Source: an uncultured Spartobacteria bacterium
GTDB lineage: Bacteria; Verrucomicrobiota; Verrucomicrobiia; Chthoniobacterales; Chthoniobacteraceae
Assembly (NCBI GenBank): GCA_903901425.1
Contig: CAIURC010000063.1
Coordinates: forward strand, 1-64,000
Length of the DNA stretch: 64,000 nt
Direction of reading: 5' to 3'
The notes under the pieces: model-generated
The model's database searches: none
What the model saw: the letters and a program-made list of their open reading frames with translations, nothing else
Told to the model about the DNA's origin: nothing
Program-made: the position numbers and the translations under genes
Shown here: piece after piece, positions 43,463 to 50,750 of the stretch
Numbering within the stretch: the first letter of the stretch is position 1
Layout: the number at the start of each line of letters is the position of its first letter

Positions 43463-44568
43463 GGCCGTGTGAGTGCGGCAAAGAGGGCATGGAGGAAAGC
43501 CACATTGTCGCACTGGTGGTAAATCATCGGGGCCTGCATTCTGGAAAAGCTTTTGCAGAAGCGCAGGTAATAGGCGGGATGATTTTTTGGGGGTTCCCCC
43601 GCCGACCAATCCCACCCGCCATTGTCCTGAAGGTCGACCACGTCGATGGAGTGCCCGTGGACGATCGGTCGTCCTGTCTGAAGGCGGAGGTTGTTCACGC
43701 AACTGAGGGATTTTTCGAATACCTGAGGGCCCATCACCGCCGAGCCGATACAGAGCACCACACCATCGTCCAGAAGGTCGGCCGATGCTCCAAACACCCG
43801 GAAATCCAAGCCGCCCGCGCGGCCAATCGCGCTGCCGGTGAAAAGGGGGTGGTTGGAAATAATGTCGTATCCGATGCCCGGATGAACGGTGGCCGGGACA
43901 CCGTGGCGCCATGCGGAGGCAAGGATGGAGGCTTCGGGGTGCCGGTGTTCCACCCGCATCGGGCCGGGACGCAGCAAGCCGGACTCAAGGGCGCCCAGCA
44001 GGTCCGCCCGCGCAGAAGCCAGAGGGTGCCTTGGTTCTCGCGCAAGGCTTGCCGCCAGCGAGTCCGCATCCGGAAGAACAGCGCCGTTCTCACAGATGAA
44101 CCTTCCCACTGCCGCCCCGTAGCCGAGTTGATCCAGCGCGCCTGCCAGAAGCGCGGCATGGAGGCAGACTGCGGTTTCCTCCCAAATCCCGAAGGTCCCT
44201 GCCGCCACGTTCTGTTCGACGCTCTCGGTGGACACGCCCGACCACGCAAACTCCCAGTCATGAATGGAGCCTGCCCCGTTGGTGGCAAGATGGGTAACCC
44301 AGTTTTTTTCCAATAAACGGTCTACAATCAGGGCTGCGCCATTGCGGAGCAGGTGGGCACCGTAAATCAGAAAAACAGCGGCCCCCTTTTCACGCGCGCG
44401 CCGGACGCGCTCCGCGCATTCCTGGACGGATTCCTGCAGCGGTCCAGAAAGGAGGGGCGGCGGGGAATCTGGATTGATGAGCACGTCCACTGCGCGCGAA
44501 AGGCTCTTGCGCTCCTGCAGTGGCCGGATCCGGAGCCTTCCAAGGTCGAGTGCGGAATGGGGGATCAT
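43459..44568 (-). CDS. Deoxyhypusine-synthase-like protein of unknown activity
   Basis: The 369-residue product resembles the bacterial deoxyhypusine-synthase-like family. THLATNGAGSIHDWEFA, then TESVEQNVAAGTFGIWEET, then VPATVHPGIGYDIISNHP and VVLCIGSAVMGPQVFEKSLS correspond to the family's NAD-binding Rossmann blocks. The true enzyme uses NAD and spermidine to modify eIF5A, which bacteria lack. The C-terminal catalytic-lysine segment of eukaryotic enzymes (EFDGSDSG region) is not recognisable, so spermidine chemistry is doubtful. The gene is locked between PfkB and HAD genes by ATGA overlaps on both sides, which strongly suggests a role in the same pathway, perhaps an NAD-dependent step on a sugar phosphate. 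Confidence 0.65.
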   Translation of the reverse strand: MIPHSALDLGRLRIRPLQERKSLSRAVDVLINPDSPPPLLSGPLQESVQECAERVRRAREKGAAVFLIYGAHLLRNGAALIVDRLLEKNWVTHLATNGAGSIHDWEFAWSGVSTESVEQNVAAGTFGIWEETAVCLHAALLAGALDQLGYGAAVGRFICENGAVLPDADSLAASLAREPRHPLASARADLLGALESGLLRPGPMRVEHRHPEASILASAWRHGVPATVHPGIGYDIISNHPLFTGSAIGRAGGLDFRVFGASADLLDDGVVLCIGSAVMGPQVFEKSLSCVNNLRLQTGRPIVHGHSIDVVDLQDNGGWDWSAGEPPKNHPAYYLRFCKSFSRMQAPMIYHQCDNVAFLHALFAALTRP

Positions 44569-45386
44569 CGGCCCAGAAGATGGTTTACGAGGGAAACGGC
44601 GTCGCGGTAGTCCGGGATCGCAGCATCTGCCCCGGACTCGAGCAGTTGCGTGAGTTTGTAGGGGTGGGGAATCCCAGAGCCGTTGTTTTCCTCGTCGCTG
44701 CAAACGGCGACAGCGAGCCCGCCGAGTTGTTTGGTGCACTCGATTTCCACGGGGCCGTCGCCAAACGCGAGCAGGTTCTCGCCTCCGATCTTTTCCGAGG
44801 CGAGGATGCGCTCAAAGACCTCCAGTTTGCTGAATCCCGTCGGGTCGGGTGCGCTCCCGTAAATGTGGTTTCCAAAAAAGCAGGTTAATCCGAGCGCTTC
44901 CGCCTCTTGCCGGACCCGGTATTCGACCGAGCTACTCAGGATGACCAGAGTCAGGCCCAGCGAGGACAGGTGTTCAAGCAGGGGCCGCGCGCCGTGGACC
45001 ACATAAGCGTCTTCTGCGCACCGTCCATCCGCCATCGCATCCAGACGCTCTTGGATCCGGGCGTCCAGAGCCGTCTGGAAATGGTTCCTGAGCGTTTCCG
45101 GGGCCGGGCAGGATGCGGCTTCAGCGGCAAAGCGCTGCATCTGGAGCAGGGATGGTTTGCCGTTCATTCCATAAACAATCGATTCCATCTGGGTGGTCCA
45201 CTCGGGCCGCCCTGTTTCCTCGGGCCGGGGCCAGTGGGCGCGGAACGTTTCAAACATGAGTTCTGGCCAGCCGTGGCGGACCCAGGAGAGCGTGCCGTCA
45301 AAATCAAAGACCACGTGCGAAATGGTAGTGCGCGGCGCGCAACGGACCAAAACGCCGGGAGTGGGGAAGGAGGGGGATCCGTTCAT
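44565..45386 (-). CDS. HAD-superfamily phosphatase
   Basis: The 273-residue protein has the HAD motifs in order: VVFDFDGTLSW (motif I, nucleophile Asp in DFDGT), VILSSS (motif II), a Lys in GFSKLEVFERI (motif III) and LAFGDGPVEIE (motif IV). A helical cap lies between motifs I and II. The entry DFDGTLSWVRHGW is like HAD proteins found beside sugar-phosphate kinases. It is the first gene of the five-gene operon and overlaps the deoxyhypusine-synthase-like gene by four bases. It could play the role of GmhB (removing the 7-phosphate from a bisphosphate) although it is not closely GmhB-like. Only 48 bases separate it from the divergent PAS-AraC gene. Confidence 0.8.
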   Translation of the reverse strand: MNGSPSFPTPGVLVRCAPRTTISHVVFDFDGTLSWVRHGWPELMFETFRAHWPRPEETGRPEWTTQMESIVYGMNGKPSLLQMQRFAAEAASCPAPETLRNHFQTALDARIQERLDAMADGRCAEDAYVVHGARPLLEHLSSLGLTLVILSSSVEYRVRQEAEALGLTCFFGNHIYGSAPDPTGFSKLEVFERILASEKIGGENLLAFGDGPVEIECTKQLGGLAVAVCSDEENNGSGIPHPYKLTQLLESGADAAIPDYRDAVSLVNHLLGR

Positions 45387-45434
45387 GGGTTGCAGTGTAG
45401 GCCGGAACCGGGCAGAAGTGTGACGACAAACTCT

Positions 45435-46286
45435 ATGCCAAAAGCGACATTACTGCGTCCCTTTTCAGGACCCGAAAGAAGCACGGCCGAGATCAAACGC
45501 TGGCGCCAACGCCGGGAGGCATGGACGAGAAAAATCCAGCATGCGGAATTTTTCCTGCAACTCTTTGAGCAGATTCCTGGGGTCCATTTCTTTGCAAAAG
45601 ACCGGGACGGCCACCTGATGTACGCGAGTCGCGGGCTGCTGGACCGGTACGGGTTTGAGGAGGAACAGGAGTTTCTGGGGCGGACGGATTACGACATCAA
45701 TCCGGGATGCATGGCCGAGGCGTACGTGGCGGATGACCGGCGGATTCTGGGGGGAGAGGTGGATGCGGTTGAGCGGATTGAGCTCTGGTGGGATCGCCAG
45801 GGAATGCCGGACTGGTTTCTGGTCAGCAAGCGGGTGGTGCGTGACCGCGAGGGGCGGATCCACGGCGTGGCCGGGGTCCTGCGAAGGCCTCAGGATTTTG
45901 AGCGTTCACTGCCCGTGTTTGAGGGCGTCTCCAAGGCTGTTGAAATCATCCGCCACAAGTTTGCAGACGGTATCCGAATTGCGGATGTGGCCCGGCAGTG
46001 CGGCCGCTCGCTCCGCCAGTTGCAGCGCCAGTTTCATTCTGCGTTGGGTCTCAGCCCCCAGGATTTCCTCACCCGGACCCGGGTTTTGGCGGCGATGCGG
46101 TTTCTGGAGGAGACGGTCTTGAGTTGTGCGGAGATTACTGTGCGCTGTGGGTTTGTGGATCCGAGCGCATTCAGCGCGCATTTCCTGCACTGGGTGGGGG
46201 CGACTCCCATGGAATACCGGCGGCGGAGCGGAATCCAAAAAACAAAAGGGCCGGGCCGGGGAAAACCCCGGACCCGGCCCGAGTGA
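45435..46286 (+). CDS. AraC-family regulator with N-terminal PAS domain
   Basis: The 283-residue protein has a PAS domain at about residues 35-160 (FFLQLFEQIPGVHFFAKDRDGHLMYAS; FLGRTDYDINPGCMAEAYVADDRRI). The C-terminal AraC DNA-binding domain covers about 170-265, with two helix-turn-helix units (IRIADVARQCGRSLRQLQRQF; SCAEITVRCGFVDPSAFSAHF). PAS-AraC proteins of this form are common in Verrucomicrobia and Planctomycetes. Divergent placement suggests that it controls the sugar-phosphate operon and itself. The last residues (GPGRGKPRTRPE) are encoded by a terminator hairpin belonging to the opposite strand. Start ATG 45435. Confidence 0.85.
   Translation: MPKATLLRPFSGPERSTAEIKRWRQRREAWTRKIQHAEFFLQLFEQIPGVHFFAKDRDGHLMYASRGLLDRYGFEEEQEFLGRTDYDINPGCMAEAYVADDRRILGGEVDAVERIELWWDRQGMPDWFLVSKRVVRDREGRIHGVAGVLRRPQDFERSLPVFEGVSKAVEIIRHKFADGIRIADVARQCGRSLRQLQRQFHSALGLSPQDFLTRTRVLAAMRFLEETVLSCAEITVRCGFVDPSAFSAHFLHWVGATPMEYRRRSGIQKTKGPGRGKPRTRPE
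46237..46280 (-). terminator. Strong intrinsic terminator embedded in the 3' end of the AraC gene
   Basis: Bases 46248-46261 pair with 46266-46280 (14 base pairs of G/C with one bulged A) around an AAAA loop. On the minus strand the hairpin is followed by TTTTGTTTTTT (46247-46237). It therefore terminates the minus-strand exported-protein gene ending at 46323, yet lies inside the coding sequence of the convergent AraC-type gene. Confidence 0.85.
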
Positions 46287-46322
46287 AGGCGACTTCCGGC
46301 CTGCCGGCGCGCCCGCAGAGGA

Positions 46323-47765
46323 TTACGGGAGGATAGAATTGGTGTTTTGGAACTCTTCGAGCGGCTTGGCGGTGACCTTGCGTGTGAGGGTGGTCACGTT
46401 GCCATCCGCATCGGTTGCGATGAACGTGAGGTTGTTGGTGGCTTCGTAGAGTTCACAGAATCCCCCAAAGAAGCCGTTGCCGTTCACGTATCCGGGGACC
46501 GTGGGATTCCCATCGTCATCCACGGGAAGCGGATTTCCAAGGGCATCGGTGAAGTCGATGGAGAAGGGGGTGTTGGTCGTTTCGTCTCCTGGGTCACCCG
46601 AGGATTGTCCCTGTCCGTTGATGAGCAACCCAAGTTCCGGTGCGTTTGAGGCGTCCGCAAGTTCCTCGGGTAGGGGGATTGCACTCGGAAAAGTCGGGGA
46701 TGGTCGGTCGGTCACACTTCCCAAAAAGTCGACTCCGAACAACTCGGGATCTGCGGCCGCGGGCACCATGAGCCTGAGTTTGGGGCCTTCCGTATCCGCA
46801 GCGGCCGTGAGGGAAACGCTCCGGACATAGGGATTTTCCGCGGCAAGAACCCTATGAAACCGCGATTTGATGACCCCCCTGCCGTAAGCGACGCGGGCGC
46901 CCGAGGCCGAGCCGAATGTGACGGAGACGGGAATGGGTTGGTTGGCAAAGTTCCGCGAGGCGCGCGTGGAAAGCACGGCGAGGCGGTCGGCGGCAATCGA
47001 GGTTTTTTCGCCCGGAGACGCGATGTCCGGTGCCAGCGTTCGCTGTTCGAGAGTGAATGTCACCGTTTTGGATTGCCGGCTCCACTCGATCTTAATCGAT
47101 CCGGTCTGTTTGAAGAGGGTCACTGGGTTGCCTTCCTCATCGGTCACTTCGTTGCCACTGCTATCGAGCTTTGGGTAGCTGTACCCCAGCTTGTACAAGG
47201 CGCTGGAGCCCAAAGGCTTCGGTTGGCCGGCTTCATACAGGACGCCGTTGATGGTTGTCGCCCGCGTAAAAACGCCCCGGCCCTCCTCTGCCCCGAGGGT
47301 GCTGCTAAAGGAGTAATCCCCCACGGTGATTGAAACCGGCGTCTCCTCATTGATGGAGTCGAAGTCGAAGTCGACTGAGCCCGCCTCCGGATCCTCGGGG
47401 TTTGTGCCAACGCCCTTCAGGTTGGCAACAATCCTCGCATTCACCTTCTGGGAAGGCATCTTGCCGTAGCTGTACACCTTGATGAACTTGGGGGCATCGT
47501 ACCGGTTGTCCCCGTCATGGTCGGTGATGAGTTCTTCGCCGGCGTCCCACCTGCCGTTGCCGTTGGCGTCGTCGAACTCGTCGCCGGGGTTTGCCGGGTC
47601 GGGTTCCAGAGTGAAATAGCGCACCAGTTTTTCGGTGAGTGTCTCACCGAGGGTGATCTGGGGCTTGAATGCATCTCTGTTGGCGAGAATGCCAGTGCCG
47701 GCCATCGCCCAGGGGGCAGTGACGAAAATTGCGGCAAGGGCGGAGACGGCGGGGTTCAGTTTCAT
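46323..47765 (-). CDS. Exported protein with dockerin/EF-hand-like calcium motifs
   Basis: The 480-residue product has a signal peptide (about 1-22, SALAAIFVTAPWAMAG). Near residues 68-92 it carries DANGNGRWDAGEE and DHDGDNRYDA, calcium-loop motifs of the type seen in surface proteins. The rest is beta-rich and Asp/Gly/Asn-rich, with another DDDGNP loop near the C-terminus, and resembles adhesin or thrombospondin-type-3-like architecture without a match I can name. No sorting signal such as PEP-CTERM or LPxTG is visible at the end. The gene has a possible sigma-54-type promoter upstream and a strong terminator, so it is probably a single-gene unit. Confidence 0.6.
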   Translation of the reverse strand: MKLNPAVSALAAIFVTAPWAMAGTGILANRDAFKPQITLGETLTEKLVRYFTLEPDPANPGDEFDDANGNGRWDAGEELITDHDGDNRYDAPKFIKVYSYGKMPSQKVNARIVANLKGVGTNPEDPEAGSVDFDFDSINEETPVSITVGDYSFSSTLGAEEGRGVFTRATTINGVLYEAGQPKPLGSSALYKLGYSYPKLDSSGNEVTDEEGNPVTLFKQTGSIKIEWSRQSKTVTFTLEQRTLAPDIASPGEKTSIAADRLAVLSTRASRNFANQPIPVSVTFGSASGARVAYGRGVIKSRFHRVLAAENPYVRSVSLTAAADTEGPKLRLMVPAAADPELFGVDFLGSVTDRPSPTFPSAIPLPEELADASNAPELGLLINGQGQSSGDPGDETTNTPFSIDFTDALGNPLPVDDDGNPTVPGYVNGNGFFGGFCELYEATNNLTFIATDADGNVTTLTRKVTAKPLEEFQNTNSILP

Positions 47766-47825
47766 GGTGTTTTAGCAGATGGATCGAAAATGCGCCCGGG
47801 GAGGGCACGGACGTTCCAACTATTT

Positions 47826-47842
47826 AAGCAGCCACCATGCCA
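47826..47842 (-). promoter_or_regulatory. Possible sigma-54-type (-24/-12) promoter
   Basis: Read on the minus strand the site is TGGCATGGTGGCTGCTT, close to the sigma-54 consensus TGGCAC-N5-TTGC, with GG and GC separated by the required ten bases. It lies about 60 bases upstream of the ATG of the exported-protein gene at 46323-47765. No activator-binding site could be recognised. Chance occurrence is possible. Confidence 0.3.
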
Positions 47843-47947
47843 GATGCCGCAGAGCGCAGCCGGTCCGCTTGAAAATTCTCTAAGGTTGCAAGGGCTTGTG
47901 AGTGCGGCACACCGGTCTGGGTTCTCGGAAATGAGAAGCGACAGGAC

Positions 47948-48271
47948 TCACTGGCCAAACACCCGGCACATTCTGGACTCCACGCTGGCGCAGCGGGCCA
48001 GTTGCTCGGGGGTCAACCGGGCGAACGTGTCACCGTAGCGCCGGCGCCACTCGTCCACCTGTGCGCGCGCATCTTTGGAGTCTTGAACCGTGAGCTTCCT
48101 GCGAGCCGCAAGGGTTTCCCAGCGCACCACGATTTTTTCTGCCTCCGTGAGGGCTTTGTCCGCATCAATCCTGCAGCCTGAAAAAAGACTGAGAAAGACG
48201 GTGCCCCCCGCCAACCCGAGGGTTTTCAGGGATACTTTCACGAGCGATCGTATGCGGCAGAAGGGCGGCAT
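47948..48271 (-). CDS. Small predicted lipoprotein
   Basis: The 107-residue product has a type II signal peptide with hydrophobic core GLAGGTVFLSLF and lipobox LFSGC, Cys33 being the acylation site. The mature approximately 75 residues are charged and helical (DADKALTEAEKIVVRWETLAARRKLT; RRRYGDTFARLTPEQLARCASVE). I do not recognise the family. It lies downstream of the aminopeptidase gene on the same strand (70-base gap) and upstream of the exported calcium-loop protein. A small helical envelope lipoprotein is the most that can be said. Confidence 0.6.
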   Translation of the reverse strand: MPPFCRIRSLVKVSLKTLGLAGGTVFLSLFSGCRIDADKALTEAEKIVVRWETLAARRKLTVQDSKDARAQVDEWRRRYGDTFARLTPEQLARCASVESRMCRVFGQ

Positions 48272-48341
48272 GAGACTCCACCCTCCGTTTGCACCGGCCG
48301 GTGGTCCCGTGTCAAACCCTCATGCCGCGTTCCATCCCGTT

Positions 48342-49634
48342 TCAGCGGGTGGACGCCATGAGTTCCTCGATGGATTCGGGTTCGATCGGGATGGAGGCTG
48401 ACAGGTTGACGGGGCCGGATTCGGTGACCAGAACGTCGTTTTCCAGCCGGATCCCAAACCCTTCCTCAGGCAGGTAGATGCCGGGCTCCACAGTCAGGAC
48501 CCAGCCCGGGGCGAATGGTTCGGAGTAGGATCCCACATCGTGGACATCCAAGCCCAGCGGATGGCCCAGCCCGTGCATGAAAAATTTCTTGGACGCCGCG
48601 GCGCCGAGGTCGGGTTTTCTGAGATCGGATTTTTTCAGGAGACCGAGTCCGACCAATTCCTGGGCCATGACCTGCTGGGACTCCCGTTGCCAGTCTCTGT
48701 GGAGGCGCCCTGCCACGGCGCCTTGCATTCCGGCTTGGAGCACGTTCAGGACTGCCTGGTAGACGGCGCGTTGCCGGCGGGTGAACCGGCCGGAGACGGG
48801 CAGGGTGCGCGTGATGTCCGCGCAGTAGTTCCCGTAGCGTGCGCCCACGTCGATGAGAAGCAGGTCACCCTTCCTGCACGGAGCGCAGTTCTCGTTGTAG
48901 TGCAGCACGCAGGAGTTGGCGCCTGAGGCCATGATTGGGTTGAAGGCGAAACCAGCCCGGGCCCGGGTGAATTCATGGGCAAATTCCGCTTCGACATCCG
49001 ACTCGTGGATGCCGGGTTGGAGCACCGCACAGGCGCGCAGAAAGCCGTTCCGAGTGATGTCCACGGCTTTCCGGATCAGGTCCACCTCGGAATTGGACTT
49101 TACCAAGCGCAGCGGGTGCATCAGGCGTGCCAGACGCCGGTACTCGTGGAGCGGGTACCGGGCTTGGGTTTGGCGGATGAAGCGCAGGTCGCGCGATTCC
49201 ACCTCGGAATCGGCCCGGCCGTTTTCGTTGGAGTTGAGGTACACGCAGTCCGCCTCGCACATGAGGGAGTGGAAAAAGCCGGGAAGCTCATGGAGCCACC
49301 GGACCTCCTGAATGCCGCTGATCTGCGAGGCTTGGGTCTTCGAAAGTTTGTGGCCTTCCCAAGTGAGCAGGTGCGGGTTGGGTTCGCGCAGAAACAAAAT
49401 CTCCCGGTGTTGTGGGTTGAAGGCGCTCGGACTGAGGATCAGCACCGAGTTTTCCTGCTCAATCCCGCTCAAGTAAAACAGATCGGAGTTGGGATGCATC
49501 AGGAGTGTGCCATCGCCGTTGGTGGGCAGGATGTCGTTTGCGTTGACAACGGCCAGGGCTTTTTCCGGAAGCAGTTCCCGGAGGCGGCGGCGGTTTTCGA
49601 CAAAGAGGGAGGGGTGCAATGGGGCGTGACGCAT
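48342..49634 (-). CDS. pepP: Xaa-Pro aminopeptidase (M24 family)
   Basis: The 430-residue enzyme removes N-terminal residues before proline. The N-terminal creatinase-like domain (NSDLFYLSGIEQENSVLIL) is followed by the pita-bread catalytic domain. The metal ligands are present: Asp in LIDVGARYGNYCADITR (two Asp), His in FFMHGLGHPLGLDVHD, Glu in LTVEPGIY and Glu in IRLENDVLV. Substrate-binding ITRTLPVSG matches PepP. Start ATG 49634 fits the normal family length; the frame is open for another 44 codons upstream without homology. It is divergent from the response regulator, and the gap contains 12-nt repeats. Confidence 0.93.
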   Translation of the reverse strand: MRHAPLHPSLFVENRRRLRELLPEKALAVVNANDILPTNGDGTLLMHPNSDLFYLSGIEQENSVLILSPSAFNPQHREILFLREPNPHLLTWEGHKLSKTQASQISGIQEVRWLHELPGFFHSLMCEADCVYLNSNENGRADSEVESRDLRFIRQTQARYPLHEYRRLARLMHPLRLVKSNSEVDLIRKAVDITRNGFLRACAVLQPGIHESDVEAEFAHEFTRARAGFAFNPIMASGANSCVLHYNENCAPCRKGDLLLIDVGARYGNYCADITRTLPVSGRFTRRQRAVYQAVLNVLQAGMQGAVAGRLHRDWQRESQQVMAQELVGLGLLKKSDLRKPDLGAAASKKFFMHGLGHPLGLDVHDVGSYSEPFAPGWVLTVEPGIYLPEEGFGIRLENDVLVTESGPVNLSASIPIEPESIEELMASTR

Positions 49635-49805
49635 GATGGGCGGAAGGATCCGAGCCGGCATCCTAGAGGGTTCCGGGGGGCGGCGGGAGCGTGTTTTCAA
49701 AATTTTGCGGCCCCGGCCTACGTCCATCTCCCAAACGGCGCCCGATTCCATGGGGGGGGAGCGCATGGCAAAAGCGGGCTGGAAAGGCTGGGCGGGCCGG
49801 AACTG

Positions 49806-49853
49806 GGGCTGAAACGAGGGCTGAAACGAGGGCTGAAACGAGGGCTGAAACGA
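49806..49853. repeat. Four perfect copies of a 12-nt tandem repeat at a start codon
   Basis: GGGCTGAAACGA is repeated four times without mismatch (49806-49817, 49818-49829, 49830-49841, 49842-49853). The last A of the fourth copy is the first base of the likely ATG of the response regulator. Degenerate GATGGACGGAA units follow inside the gene. Each copy brings a GAGGG-like purine run, so copy number could alter the spacing or the strength of the leader. Confidence 0.8.
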
Positions 49854-50590
49854 TGGACGGAAAGATGGACGGAACGGGGGTTGAGAATGGGGATGTCACC
49901 ACCGGTGGCACCGGGGCCAACACCGGGGGCCTGGTTTGGAACCAGAGCGGGTGTGCGGAGGAGGGAGCCGGGGCGGCGGTGGTCTTGGTGGAGGACAATC
50001 CGCTGGACGCGGAGCTGGCGTTGCGTGCGCTCCGGACCTGCGGCATTCGCGGGCGCCTTCTGCATCTCCGGGACGGCCAGGAGGCCATCGATTATTTCTT
50101 CAGGGACGTTTCCGATGGGGGGAGGGGCGTGGAGTCTGCAGGGGGCACAAATCGGTGGACTGGCGCGGAGGGTGTTTCTGGGGAGGCGGCCGCTGGTTGG
50201 GTGGGATCCGGCCCCAGTGCTCCGGAGGAGCAGGGCAGTCTTTGGGGGGCACCTTTGCCCCGGGTGCTGCTTCTGGACTGGAAGCTGCCCAAGCGGGACG
50301 GTACCGAGGTGCTCAGGGCGGTGCGCAACCACGCCCGGACCCGGTTTTTGCCGGTGGTGGTCCTGACTTCGTCCCGGGAGGAGCGGGACCTGATGTCCAG
50401 CTATCATCTGGGCGCGAACAGTTACATTGTGAAGCCGGTGAACTATGAGAGGTATCTGGAGGCCGTGACCATGCTTGGGGTGTATTGGATCACCCTGAAT
50501 CAGGTGCCTGAAGGTTCGGGGGGCATCCCGGTGAAAGCCGGGGGTGCGGATTCCGGATGCCCTCCATTGGGGGAACCCAAACCGGGGTAA
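49853..50590 (+). CDS. Rcp1-like single-domain response regulator with a long internal insert
   Basis: The approximately 245-residue protein is a CheY-type receiver. The acidic pair lies in VVLVEDNPLDAELAL, the phosphoacceptor Asp in VLLLDWKLPKRDG, the Thr/Ser switch in VVVLTSS and the conserved Lys in SYIVKPV. The phrasing RDGQEAIDYFF and the ending SYIVKPVNYERYLEAV are typical of Rcp1-type regulators paired with phytochrome-like kinases. Between IDYFF and PRVLLLD lies a Gly/Ala/Glu-rich insert of about 45 residues, and the first approximately 35 residues are Gly/Thr-rich. No histidine kinase is adjacent. The start is uncertain: ATG 49853 directly follows the 12-nt repeats, and the frame is open upstream to 49691. 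Confidence 0.8.
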   Translation: MDGKMDGTGVENGDVTTGGTGANTGGLVWNQSGCAEEGAGAAVVLVEDNPLDAELALRALRTCGIRGRLLHLRDGQEAIDYFFRDVSDGGRGVESAGGTNRWTGAEGVSGEAAAGWVGSGPSAPEEQGSLWGAPLPRVLLLDWKLPKRDGTEVLRAVRNHARTRFLPVVVLTSSREERDLMSSYHLGANSYIVKPVNYERYLEAVTMLGVYWITLNQVPEGSGGIPVKAGGADSGCPPLGEPKPG

Positions 50591-50595
50591 AGCCT

Positions 50596-50688
50596 GTCCA
50601 TACAGGTCCATACAGGTCCATACAGGTCCATACAGGTCCATACAGGTCCATACAGGTCCATAAGGGGTCCATAAGGGGTCCATAAGGG
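50596..50688. repeat. Tandem repeat array with 10-nt then 11-nt units
   Basis: Six perfect copies of GTCCATACAG (50596-50655) are followed by three perfect copies of GTCCATAAGGG (50656-50688). The array starts six bases after the response regulator stop and ends about 60 bases before the protease gene. Its GTCCAT core is shared with the 9-nt array at 9834-9867. Confidence 0.9.
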
Positions 50689-50750
50689 CACTCAGACATG
50701 CGAGGAATGGAGGCTGGCAAGCCGGGCTAAAAGGGGGCAGACACTCTGGG

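Noticed and set aside
50596-50688. CRISPR array
   Set aside because: Units are 10-11 nt and directly abutting, with no unique spacers and no cas genes in the window.
50490-50720. Short minus-strand open frames with MDLYGPVWTC repeats across the 10/11-nt array
   Set aside because: The repeat is open in several frames at once because of its unit sequence; there is no start context or homology, so it is treated as non-coding repeat.
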